Shown piece by piece: positions 41,432 through 49,766 of a stretch of 64,000 nt of DNA. This stretch comes from an uncultured Planctomycetaceae bacterium (GTDB lineage Bacteria > Planctomycetota > Planctomycetia > Planctomycetales > Planctomycetaceae). The notes beneath the pieces are model-generated. The model was not told the DNA's origin and ran no database searches. It saw only the letters and a list, made by a program, of their open reading frames with translations. A program made the position numbers and the translations under genes. Every line of letters starts with the position of its first letter. Positions within the stretch are counted from its first letter, which is position 1. The stretch spans positions 38,466 through 102,465 of the forward strand of contig CALSLT010000038.1 in assembly GCA_943787265.1 (NCBI GenBank), in the 5' to 3' direction.

Positions 41432-42709
41432 ATGAATTCCAAAACTCAGATACCTCGTCGACATGTTCTGAAGGCAATGGGCGCGACGGTCGCTCTTCCG
41501 TGGCTGGAATCCGCTGGGCGGGCGAATGGTAAAGCGGCGCCGCCGAAGCGTTTCGCCTGCCTGTTCTTTGGGGACGGAATTCATCCGCCAGAATGGTGGG
41601 CGAAGGGCAAAGGATCGAAGCTTGAGATTGGTCCGGCTTTCGCTTCGCTCGAAGCGGTTAAGCATAAGGTCAACTTCATTAACGGACTGGCCCATCCAGG
41701 CAACGTTGTCGGTGGGCACGCCAAGGGCGCCGCCGGCATGCTGACCGGCGTACAGCCGAAAGGGGGCCGCGAGATTCTCGCTTCGACGAGCATGGATCAG
41801 TTGCTCGCGCAGCGTCTTGGCGGCGACACGGCGATCCCGAGTCTCGTGCTTGCCTGCGAACGTCCGGTCAGCGGATTTCACGAGTCCGGCTATTCGATGA
41901 TGTATGCGTCGCACGTTTCTTGGAGTTCGCCGGTTTCTCCTGTCCCGTCTGAGCTTTATCCGTCCTTGGCTTTCGACAGTTTGTTTGAAAGCCGTGGCAG
42001 CCGCATGCAGCTCAGCGTGCTCGACCACGTGCTGGACCAATTGAATGATGTCTCGCGCAAAGTGTCGACAACTGATCGCTCGAAGATCGACGAGTACACG
42101 ACTTCCGTTCGCGAAGTCGAGCAGCGTATTTCAAAGATGCAGCAACGGCAGGGGGAAGAACGCGAAGACCTCGACATGATCAAGTCGAAGCGGCCGGCCG
42201 ATGGTTTGCCGACTCAACTTGATGAACACTCGCGATTGATGTGCGACGTCATTGCTTTGGCGTTTCAGGCTGATCGCACTCGGTTTGCGACGATGGTCAT
42301 GACAAACAACCTGTCAGGCCAGGTCTATCCGTTTCTGGGACTTCGGCAGGATCATCACAGCTTTTCGCACGGGTGGCAGAACAAAGAATTTGCCGCAATC
42401 AGCCGCTTCTGGGTTGAGCAATACGCCTACTTGGTCAGCCGCTTGGACTCGATGCAGGAAGGGGACGGCACGGTCCTGGACAACAGCTGCATCATGATGG
42501 CCAACGAGCAGTGGACGGCTCACAGCGCCCCGAAAGTTCCACTGCTTCTGGGGGGCGGGCTCGGTGGAACTCTCGAAACCGGCCGCAGCCTCGACTACGA
42601 AAAGAGCGAGCAGCGTTCAATGTCGTCGCTGTACCTCACCCTGATGGACCGCATGGGCGTCCGTCTGCCGAGTTTCGGCAACGCTACGGAGCAGCTCTCC
42701 GAAATCTGA
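41432..42709 (+). CDS. DUF1552 secreted protein
   Basis: A 425-aa exported protein with an arginine-type signal (RRHVLKAMGATVALPWLES, Tat-like). The body matches DUF1552: RFACLFFGDGIHPPEWW, HKVNFINGLAHPGNVVGGH, MLTGVQP, LVLACERPVSGFH and the closing VPLLLGGGLGGTLETGR. Metal-dependent hydrolase-like strands are present, but the reaction is unknown. It lies 63 bases after the DUF1592-type gene in the same direction, the standard planctomycete pair; both are exported and probably act together. Confidence 0.92.
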   Translation: MNSKTQIPRRHVLKAMGATVALPWLESAGRANGKAAPPKRFACLFFGDGIHPPEWWAKGKGSKLEIGPAFASLEAVKHKVNFINGLAHPGNVVGGHAKGAAGMLTGVQPKGGREILASTSMDQLLAQRLGGDTAIPSLVLACERPVSGFHESGYSMMYASHVSWSSPVSPVPSELYPSLAFDSLFESRGSRMQLSVLDHVLDQLNDVSRKVSTTDRSKIDEYTTSVREVEQRISKMQQRQGEEREDLDMIKSKRPADGLPTQLDEHSRLMCDVIALAFQADRTRFATMVMTNNLSGQVYPFLGLRQDHHSFSHGWQNKEFAAISRFWVEQYAYLVSRLDSMQEGDGTVLDNSCIMMANEQWTAHSAPKVPLLLGGGLGGTLETGRSLDYEKSEQRSMSSLYLTLMDRMGVRLPSFGNATEQLSEI

Positions 42710-42745
42710 TCGGAGAGTTGGCCTGTTTGCGGTTGATCGTCAGGT

Positions 42746-43486
42746 TCACTCAGGCTTTGCGAACCAACTCGGGTCAGCTTCCTTTTCAAAGCGGATTTCC
42801 TGAGTCTCGCTGACGACGAACTTTTTGCCGTCACGATTCAGGGCAACTTTGTGGGCGACCTTCAGGCCGTCGACGTCGCGGTAGTCTGAATAGATGACTT
42901 CTTCGACCACCTCTTTTTTCAGTTCGTCTGAAAAAACGATGTACTCGGATTTTCGAAGGAAGCCTGTTTTTCGGCTGAACAGCAGCGTCACCGTTCGCTG
43001 TTTGTCGCTCTCAACGCTGACGCCGTCACATTGTTCGCCGTCAACTTCTGCTTCTCCAAACAGAGAGAGCTTGTACTTCTTGCTGGGCTTTGCGAGTGGG
43101 ATTAACGTCGTGACGAAGCTGGTGTGCTGTTCCTTCTTCTGCTCTGCAAGTTGTTCGGGCGGCATCTCAATGGTGTTTCCGCCGGCGCTGACCCAGCCCT
43201 TGTCGCCGTCAATGACGATCGTAAACGCGTTGACGATTTCGACTCGAAACTTTCCGGGCATAGAAGTTTCATAGTTGCCTTCGTACGGCAGCCCCTGGCC
43301 CATTCCGTAGTACATGCCTTTGTCTTTGACGACTGAGATTTTCTGCCGGTTCAGTGCCTTCTCACCACCAACGACCTTGATCCCGCGATTGATGAATCGT
43401 TGGGCATCTTTGGCGTCGTCAGCTTTCAAAGATGAATGCAAGGTCAATGATATTGCAACGGCCGTGAGGGGGATGAGACGTGACAT
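42746..43486 (-). CDS. Secreted LolA-fold-like protein
   Basis: A 246-aa exported protein: residues 1-22 are a signal peptide ending SLKA. The rest is mostly beta strands in the order seen in outer-membrane-lipoprotein-sorting-like folds (DKGMYYGMG, FRVEIVNAFTIVIDGDKGWVS, TLLFSRKTGFLRKSEYIV, EVIYSDYRDVDGLKVAHKV, then a last strand). Proteins of this layout are frequent in planctomycetes and bind hydrophobic ligands or are of unknown role. GGAG lies about nine bases before the ATG. It is convergent with the DUF1552 gene and not linked to a Lol system. Confidence 0.7.
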   Translation of the reverse strand: MSRLIPLTAVAISLTLHSSLKADDAKDAQRFINRGIKVVGGEKALNRQKISVVKDKGMYYGMGQGLPYEGNYETSMPGKFRVEIVNAFTIVIDGDKGWVSAGGNTIEMPPEQLAEQKKEQHTSFVTTLIPLAKPSKKYKLSLFGEAEVDGEQCDGVSVESDKQRTVTLLFSRKTGFLRKSEYIVFSDELKKEVVEEVIYSDYRDVDGLKVAHKVALNRDGKKFVVSETQEIRFEKEADPSWFAKPE

Positions 43487-43579
43487 TGGTGATAGCTCCG
43501 GGAAAGGTGATGGTCGGTCGGTTGGATTGCGATTTGCCGGCCAACGTTGAAAGCAACTAGCGGATCTCTGAAGTATGAA

Positions 43580-44257
43580 TTACGTGTTTTTGAGCGGCGG
43601 CAGGTCGACGCGCGGGCACATGCGGAGCAGCGGGCACTCAGTGCAGTTGGGGCGGCGAGCGATGCAGATTTGTCGACCGTGATGGATCAGGCGGTGGCTG
43701 TACTGGATCCATTCGGTCTTGGGCAGCACGGCTTTCAGTTGTCGTTCTGCGATCTCCGGGTTGATCGAGTCCGTCAGGCCGAGCAACTTGCTGATTCGCT
43801 TAACGTGAGTGTCGACGACGACTCCGCTGGCGATGCCGTACCAGGTTCCAAGGACGACATTTGCCGTCTTTCGGCCGACGCCGGGCAGAGATGTCATCTC
43901 ATCCAGAGTCTGGGGGAGCTCGCCATTGAATTCGTCGACCAGCTTCTTCGCCATGCCGCGAATGTTCTCGGACTTGGCGCGGAAGAATCCGAGCGGATGG
44001 ATGATCTTTTCGACTGCCTTCTGCGTAGATTTCGCCAGGTCTTCGGCGTCCGGGTACTTGTCAAACAGGACAGGTGTGACTGAGTTGACTCTTTCGTCGG
44101 TACATTGTGCCGAAAGGATTGTCGCTGTCAGAAGCTGATATGCCGAGTTGTGATTCAGCGCGCATTCGGCCACGGGGTAGGTCTTTTTGAGGACTCGCAC
44201 GACGCGCCGAGCTTGTTTCTTTTTGTCAGCAAGTTCCGATTGATCGAGTCCTGTCAT
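43580..44257 (-). CDS. nth: Endonuclease III (DNA glycosylase/AP lyase)
   Basis: Removes oxidised pyrimidines from DNA and nicks the resulting site, in base excision repair. The helix-hairpin-helix reads LPGVGRKTANVVLG, followed by the catalytic Asp in VVDTHVKRISKLLG; the catalytic Lys region is in the ATILSAQCTDERVN block. The C-terminal [4Fe-4S] loop has the spacing C-x6-C-x2-C-x5-C (CIARRPNCTECPLLRMC). ATG 44257 gives 225 aa, the usual length; ATG 44332 would add 25 residues without conserved features. No signal is seen for coregulation with neighbours. Confidence 0.94.
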   Translation of the reverse strand: MTGLDQSELADKKKQARRVVRVLKKTYPVAECALNHNSAYQLLTATILSAQCTDERVNSVTPVLFDKYPDAEDLAKSTQKAVEKIIHPLGFFRAKSENIRGMAKKLVDEFNGELPQTLDEMTSLPGVGRKTANVVLGTWYGIASGVVVDTHVKRISKLLGLTDSINPEIAERQLKAVLPKTEWIQYSHRLIHHGRQICIARRPNCTECPLLRMCPRVDLPPLKNT

Positions 44258-44457
44258 AGCGTTTGCACAAATCCAAGGGGTTTCCGGTAGAGAAATTGAA
44301 TCGAAACGATCTAGAATCGCTGTCTGCGACATGGTGATCAAAAGTGTCTCGGCATGAGACGATCGCCTGAAGAACGGCTTGTGGATGATAGGTCCGAGTT
44401 GGTTCGTCGCAATGCACCCGTGGAACTGCCGGCTGAACGGAACAAGGGACCTCAAGG

Positions 44458-44841
44458 ATGGACGACTTACCGGAATTGTATCTCAAAGGGATCTGGCTTT
44501 TTAACGAAGGCGAGTTCTTCGACTGTCACGACGAGCTGGAAGAACTCTGGACCGAGATACAGGGCGAAGAAAGAAAGTTCATTCAGGGATTGATCCAGGC
44601 GGCGGTGGGGCTCTTCCATTTCGGAAACGGAAACCTGGGCGGTGCCCGCAAGATGTACATCTCGGCGAAAGAGAAGCTGGACCTTTATCCGTCGCCGTAC
44701 ATGTCAATCGATCTGGCTCGATTCAAGACGGACTTACAACATAGTTTTCAGGAACTGCTGGACGCAGGGACGACTTACCCGGACGGAGTCGAACTACAGG
44801 ATGATCGAATTCCCACGATCTATCTGGCTGAGCAGGGCTGA
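44458..44841 (+). CDS. DUF309 family protein
   Basis: A 127-aa all-helical protein with the hallmark FNEGEFFDCHDELEELW and then GLIQAAVGLFHFGNGN of DUF309, a family of unknown function found widely in bacteria. It lies six bases upstream of the LON-domain gene in the same direction, so they are cotranscribed. No signal peptide or membrane helix. Confidence 0.93.
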   Translation: MDDLPELYLKGIWLFNEGEFFDCHDELEELWTEIQGEERKFIQGLIQAAVGLFHFGNGNLGGARKMYISAKEKLDLYPSPYMSIDLARFKTDLQHSFQELLDAGTTYPDGVELQDDRIPTIYLAEQG

Positions 44842-44846
44842 GAGTA

Positions 44847-45545
44847 ATGACGCCAGCGGACCCCAACGACACAACGGCCGATTTTTCGGGACGAGCTGCA
44901 ATTTTCCCTCTTCCGAACGTCACGCTTTTTCCCAACGTGATGCTGCCGCTTCACATTTTTGAGCCACGTTATCGCTGCATGGCCGAAGACACTTTGAAGG
45001 GCGATGGATATCTGGCAATGGGATTGCTGAAAGGCGGCTGGGAAGATTCCTACGAAACCAAAGATTGTGAAATTCACGACACGGTCTGTCTGGGGAAAGT
45101 AATCGCCAACGATCAGTTGGAAGACGGTCGGCATTACCTGATGTTGCAGGGGTTGCGGCGAGCAAAACTGGTGACCGAGTTGGAAACCGATCTGCCATAC
45201 CGGCTGGGGATGCTGGAAGTCGTCGAGGATTTTTACCCTCGAACTCCAATTATCGACCGCGAGCGTCGGCAGGAAGAGTTGGTTGAATGGTTCGGCAAGG
45301 CCTATCCGAAACTCGGAATGCAGGCCGAGGTCGTGCACGCTCTCGGATCAGGGATGCAGCTCGGTGAGCTTTGCGATGTTCTTGCCCATTCGCTGAAATT
45401 GCCTTCCGAAGATGCTCAGCGGTTGCTCGCTCAGGCAGACGTTGATCTGCGCAGCGACCTGGTTCTGGAAATGCTCAAGACGCAGTTCCGTGGCACGCTT
45501 GAGCCGGTTGGTCGCGATTTCCCACCTGGGTTCAGTTTGAACTGA
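44847..45545 (+). CDS. LON N-terminal (substrate-binding) domain protein
   Basis: A 232-aa protein consisting only of the LON substrate-binding domain: IFPLPNVTLFPNVMLPLHIFEPRYR at about 20-45, then GRHYLMLQGLRRAKLV and the helical C-terminal part. The AAA and protease parts of Lon are absent. Such free-standing domains are common and of unknown role; they may bind peptides or misfolded proteins, or small ligands. The start lies six bases after the DUF309 stop, so a two-gene operon. Confidence 0.93.
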   Translation: MTPADPNDTTADFSGRAAIFPLPNVTLFPNVMLPLHIFEPRYRCMAEDTLKGDGYLAMGLLKGGWEDSYETKDCEIHDTVCLGKVIANDQLEDGRHYLMLQGLRRAKLVTELETDLPYRLGMLEVVEDFYPRTPIIDRERRQEELVEWFGKAYPKLGMQAEVVHALGSGMQLGELCDVLAHSLKLPSEDAQRLLAQADVDLRSDLVLEMLKTQFRGTLEPVGRDFPPGFSLN

Positions 45546-45587
45546 GCGATGCCGGGCTCAGGTAGAGCCTGCCATACAGATCACGAC

Positions 45588-47084
45588 TTATTGTTCCGCC
45601 CAGATCGGGCTTAACCATGCCCACTGGCCGTTGTGTTGAGCTGCCTGGAGTCGATAGACGTCGACGTCTGAGTGCGGCGTGTCCGTCCACTCGGCTTCGA
45701 CGGAGCATTCTTCGACAGGCACCAGCGGACCAATGCAGATTGCTTCGCTAAGCCAGCCTTGCAGGAAATGCGAATTCGTTTTTCGGAGCAGTTCCGCCAG
45801 TGAATGCTCGTAGCGCTGACCGTTGACCTCGACAGTGACTCTGGCCGAGAGTGGAGCGTCGATTTCCATCGAGATGGCTTGAGTCGTCTCGTGCCGCATC
45901 GTTCGATTGCCCTGCGTGATGCTGCGCCATTCGAAGGACCGCTCGGATTGATTCTGAAGTTCGTGAGGCAGGTCAACTTCATCCAGTACTTCAGTGACGC
46001 TGCTGCCCTTCGGTGCAACGACCGCCTGGCCGGAGAAACAAGTTTCGGTTTCGACGATCGATCCCTGATCAATGGTGAAACGGCCGGACCATTCGACGGG
46101 AACGGTGTTACGTCCCCAGCCCCATGTGAGACGCAGCTTGTATCGATGTCCCGCTGGATTTGGTTCGACTTGATCTGGAAAGAATCGCTGGACGACTTGC
46201 CCGTTGCGGAGCAGTTCGACTTTGTCGAGCGGACTGGAACCACGCACGGTTGCCTTGCAATGACGCTCGCCAGGAGCAGAAATCGAGTCGCCGATCCATG
46301 CGTCGTTCAGAAATAGTCGAGCGTCTATGCGGTCGCCGGTCGCGGCAAACACGCGCCGCGCGAGGAATGCTTCCCAGATAGATTCCCGCGTTAACTCTTT
46401 AGCAAACACTCCCATCCGACCATCGCCGTGACTTCCGGGGTAGGCGGCGTGATGGTCGGTGCCTCCGGCGATGCCAAATCGAAATCCGCGTTCCCAGCCT
46501 GCTTCAGCGGTGCTGTTCCAGTCTCGCGGTCCCATGTCGTGGAGCATCCGATACGGCGCGTCTTCCGACAGTGAGCAGCCATGCAGGGAAAAGATCTCGA
46601 CGAAGGGAGACACGTCCTCGCGATACTCGTCCCAGTTAATCCCTCGATAGCCCGCTCGATAGCCAATGTGGTGAGGAATGGCGATTCCATTCGCCTCTGA
46701 AACGACTTCCCGCAGGCGGGGCAGATTTGGCGCGTCGCGTAACGGCAGATCGGGCGTCGCGGTGTAGACGTTGTGGTCTCCGTACTTCAGTGAGTGCCAC
46801 TCGTAGCTCGGAAATGCGATGAACTCGCCGTTGCTGGTTCCGGCACGTTGCAAATTGATCAGCTGATCCCAGTTCCGAGCGAGCGTTGCGAAACCTTCGT
46901 TGTGGTAGTCGATGATCTCGGCGTAGACGTTTCGGTCGGTCGGCATGTCCGGCCAGAAGGCGTGCCCGGTGACCGAGCAGAAATCGAGTTGCTGCTGTGC
47001 CCGCATCAGAGCCTGCTCGACCGTCCCGTGCCCGTAGCTGATCGAGCAGTGGTTATGCAGGTCTCCCCAGTACAGATTGAACAT
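45588..47084 (-). CDS. DUF3604 protein, PHP-type metal hydrolase fold
   Basis: A 498-aa cytoplasmic protein. The N terminus YWGDLHNHCSISYGHG has the paired His of PHP-type metal enzymes, SVTGHAFWP, IPHHIGYRAG and GGTDHHAAYPGS supply later metal ligands. This layout is that of DUF3604, relatives of the PHP/amidohydrolase group. A beta-rich domain at about 290-480 follows, with WSGRFTID and ARVTVEVNGQRYEHS. It is the last gene of the operon that starts at 51257 and lies 44 bases after the MFS gene. It likely hydrolyses a product released by the M81 peptidase or brought in by the transporter; inference. Confidence 0.85.
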   Translation of the reverse strand: MFNLYWGDLHNHCSISYGHGTVEQALMRAQQQLDFCSVTGHAFWPDMPTDRNVYAEIIDYHNEGFATLARNWDQLINLQRAGTSNGEFIAFPSYEWHSLKYGDHNVYTATPDLPLRDAPNLPRLREVVSEANGIAIPHHIGYRAGYRGINWDEYREDVSPFVEIFSLHGCSLSEDAPYRMLHDMGPRDWNSTAEAGWERGFRFGIAGGTDHHAAYPGSHGDGRMGVFAKELTRESIWEAFLARRVFAATGDRIDARLFLNDAWIGDSISAPGERHCKATVRGSSPLDKVELLRNGQVVQRFFPDQVEPNPAGHRYKLRLTWGWGRNTVPVEWSGRFTIDQGSIVETETCFSGQAVVAPKGSSVTEVLDEVDLPHELQNQSERSFEWRSITQGNRTMRHETTQAISMEIDAPLSARVTVEVNGQRYEHSLAELLRKTNSHFLQGWLSEAICIGPLVPVEECSVEAEWTDTPHSDVDVYRLQAAQHNGQWAWLSPIWAEQ

Positions 47085-47128
47085 CGTCTTCTCTCAATTA
47101 CGAAACGGCTCACGCGGACTGGCTGCCA

Positions 47129-48430
47129 TCAATTAGTCGGAGCGGCGTTGTCGCTTTCGTCTTTGAACAGAGAAATCAGTACGGTGAGCCCTACCGTTCC
47201 GATCGCAGCGGCGACATACCAGAATTGCGAATAGTCGAGCACGCCGTTTTCTGGCGTGCACCATCCGGCAAGACTTCCATTCAGTTGCCCGGCCGTTAAT
47301 GGGCCGATTCCGAAACACATCAGGCCAAACAGAGTTTGTGCCGAGTGTTTGACATCGGCCGGCGCCATGCGGTCAACGTAGATGAATCCCGCTGCGTAGA
47401 AGCAAGCGAAGCAGGGGCCATGCAAAGCCTGGGACGCGATGATCGCCGAAAGAGGCAGTGACTCGAAATTCGCAAACACCAGATACCTCAATACGTAGCA
47501 GCCGGCGCCGAGGATGATGACTTTGCGGAATCCCACTCGACGAAGCATCAGTCCGAGGACGGCCATTGCTCCGATTTCCGCGAACTGACCGATCGACATG
47601 GCTGGCATGATGTAGGCATCGTTCAGGCCGATTGCCTTTAGAAACTTGCTTGTCTGGTAGAAGTAGAGAAAGTGAACTGTGCCGACGATAAACGTGGCGA
47701 TGAGCAGGATCATCATCGACGACTGTTTGTAGACTTTGAATGCCGACGTCAGTGCCAGCGATTTTGATTCTCGTTTCGGTGGTGTGTGTGGCAGGCAGAA
47801 CCAGCAATAGATTCCGTAGATGATCGCCAGGACGCCGGCGACCTTGACGGAGTCCAGCATTCTTCCGGCTTTCATTGGGACGTCGTCACCGGAGAAGAAC
47901 GGTGGAAGCCACTGAAATTCCAGGTTGTTCTGCAGCCAGAGCATCGGGAAAACCCACGACACGACAATCCAGGCGATCGTGCCCCACACTCGGACTCCTG
48001 GGAACTGCCGCTTCGGATCGTCCATGTGTGCCATTGCCAGCGAGTTGCTCAGCGACATCGTCGGGACGAAGAGAATGGCGTAGACAATCGACAGACCGAA
48101 CCACCATGCAAACGATGTTTGAAACGCCGTGAACAGTTTGATTGCTCCGCCGCAAATCAGCAGGACCGCCATGAATCGCTGAGTCGCAAACCGACGGTCA
48201 GCGAGCGGGCCTGCAACAAACGGGCTGAAGATCGCACCCAGAGCGAGGGCCACGCCAACCGTGTAGCCGATTTCGGAATCAGAGAATCCCAGGCCGCCTT
48301 CGGACGGATCGGCAGACAGAAAACGAGCGGCCAATGGCAGCCAGACGCCGCGAACGGCGTACTCCATGAACATCATTCCGCGAAGCCGGGCCATCTTGAG
48401 CGGAAGTGGTGCGGACGCGGTTTCACTCAT
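47129..48430 (-). CDS. MFS transporter, nucleoside:H+ symporter-like
   Basis: A 433-aa, 12-helix permease. The N-terminal helix block MFMEYAVRGVWLPLAARFL and the sequence DSEIGYTVGVALALGAIFSPFVAGPLADRRF resemble the nucleoside:H+ symporter (NupG/XapB) branch of the MFS superfamily more than sugar porters. Helix loops carry the usual DR residues after helix 2. Third gene of the M81-Gfo/Idh-MFS-DUF3604 operon (gap of 40 bases from the oxidoreductase). It probably imports the compound that the other three enzymes process; the substrate could be nucleoside-like or sugar-like. Inference. Confidence 0.87.
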   Translation of the reverse strand: MSETASAPLPLKMARLRGMMFMEYAVRGVWLPLAARFLSADPSEGGLGFSDSEIGYTVGVALALGAIFSPFVAGPLADRRFATQRFMAVLLICGGAIKLFTAFQTSFAWWFGLSIVYAILFVPTMSLSNSLAMAHMDDPKRQFPGVRVWGTIAWIVVSWVFPMLWLQNNLEFQWLPPFFSGDDVPMKAGRMLDSVKVAGVLAIIYGIYCWFCLPHTPPKRESKSLALTSAFKVYKQSSMMILLIATFIVGTVHFLYFYQTSKFLKAIGLNDAYIMPAMSIGQFAEIGAMAVLGLMLRRVGFRKVIILGAGCYVLRYLVFANFESLPLSAIIASQALHGPCFACFYAAGFIYVDRMAPADVKHSAQTLFGLMCFGIGPLTAGQLNGSLAGWCTPENGVLDYSQFWYVAAAIGTVGLTVLISLFKDESDNAAPTN

Positions 48431-48470
48431 GATTCACAGGTTCTTTCACAGGTTGGCAGATTCAGCGACG

Positions 48471-49718
48471 CTACGATTGGAGTCCGAAGTGTGGAGCAAT
48501 CTCTCGCTGCACGGTAGCGACTTCGCCGGAAAGGATTTCTTCGAGAGTCATGCGCCGGCCGGCTCGTGATGATTCAAGCACGGCCCAGGCACACGCCAGA
48601 TCTCGCATGCCCTCCTGGCCATCGACGATTGGAGCACGCTTCTCTCGGATTGCGTTCAGCCAGTCGAGCTGTGTCAGCGCAAAGCTGTCTTCAAGGCTAA
48701 ACGGAATTTCAAACTCTCGTTGTTCGCCAGGAATGTGCTGTTCGTAAAGTTCGGCAAGAGATGATTCTGATCCTGTGTCGTCGGTGAAAGTGTTTGCTCG
48801 AAGCTGGCCCTTTGTTGTGAAGACAACCGGGCCAGGGCCGCAGATCGTCGGCTTGGCATGGCCAGCCCAACTTGCATGAACACTGCCGATCGTCTTGTTG
48901 ACGGTTTCAAACGTGGCGAAGTAGGTGTCGTCGGCGTCGCACTGGACTTCGTTCGTGACGTTGCCTGCTTCGTCGAACGTGTAGCGAACCGGCTCGACCG
49001 TGTGCGCTCGTCCGTCGATCGAAACAACTTCTCCGCCAGCGACGCGGACGAAGTCAAATTGATGAACTCCCATATCGAGCGTGATTCCGCCGGCCTGTTC
49101 GGTGCGGTGTCTCCAGGGAGTCTCGGCGACGATCTGATTGGGGGCCCACCACGCTCCGATCGCTCCCGTATGGATAATCTGAGGTTGTCCGAGGACTCCG
49201 GCTTCAAGCAGAGATTTCAGGCGAATAGAGTCTGGTCGGAACCGCCAGTTCTCGAAGACTCCGAGCGTCAACTCGTGTTTTTCGAACGCATCACACATCA
49301 GCCTTGCGCCGGCCACGGTGACTGACATCGGCTTTTGAGTTAGCAGGTGTTTTCCCTCGTCGGCGGAAAGCAGCGCGATGACATGATGCAGGCCGTGCAG
49401 CGTGTAATCGTTTATGGCGTCGACGGAACCGGAAGAAATCAGCTCGCGATAGTCATCGTAGACCTCAACATCAACGTCGTTCTGAAAGTCGGACAGAAAT
49501 TCGTCACCGACAGCGAGAGCGTCGCCGGGAATGTCGCTGACGGCCGGCCGCTGCTTTGGACCTTCGCCGCGCTGCACGTACGACCGTGCGTCGTCGATGT
49601 TTCGTGCGCATAACGCCGTGATTCGAAAATCATCAACGCCAGCTTCTCGCAGCAAGCGATAGCCCTTCAGGTGAGCTGCTAGAATCCGGCCGCAGCCGAT
49701 TATGCCGATTCGAATCAT
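48471..49718 (-). CDS. Gfo/Idh/MocA family oxidoreductase
   Basis: NAD(P)-dependent oxidoreductase of 415 aa. The Rossmann motif GIIGCGRI starts at about residue 5. The segment LLSADEGKHLLTQKPMSVT is the EKP-type block of the family, here TQKP rather than EKP, and a His/Asp pair of the catalytic site is in GGITLDMGVHQFDFVRVAGG. Family members oxidise or reduce hydroxyl groups of sugars, inositols and related compounds. Second gene of the operon, 48 bases after the M81 gene. The usual Glu in the EKP motif is Gln here. Substrate unknown. Confidence 0.9.
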   Translation of the reverse strand: MIRIGIIGCGRILAAHLKGYRLLREAGVDDFRITALCARNIDDARSYVQRGEGPKQRPAVSDIPGDALAVGDEFLSDFQNDVDVEVYDDYRELISSGSVDAINDYTLHGLHHVIALLSADEGKHLLTQKPMSVTVAGARLMCDAFEKHELTLGVFENWRFRPDSIRLKSLLEAGVLGQPQIIHTGAIGAWWAPNQIVAETPWRHRTEQAGGITLDMGVHQFDFVRVAGGEVVSIDGRAHTVEPVRYTFDEAGNVTNEVQCDADDTYFATFETVNKTIGSVHASWAGHAKPTICGPGPVVFTTKGQLRANTFTDDTGSESSLAELYEQHIPGEQREFEIPFSLEDSFALTQLDWLNAIREKRAPIVDGQEGMRDLACAWAVLESSRAGRRMTLEEILSGEVATVQREIAPHFGLQS

Positions 49719-49766
49719 TTGTGTAGTTCTATTTGGCGTTTATATTTGTTGCCGGTAACGCTGAAG

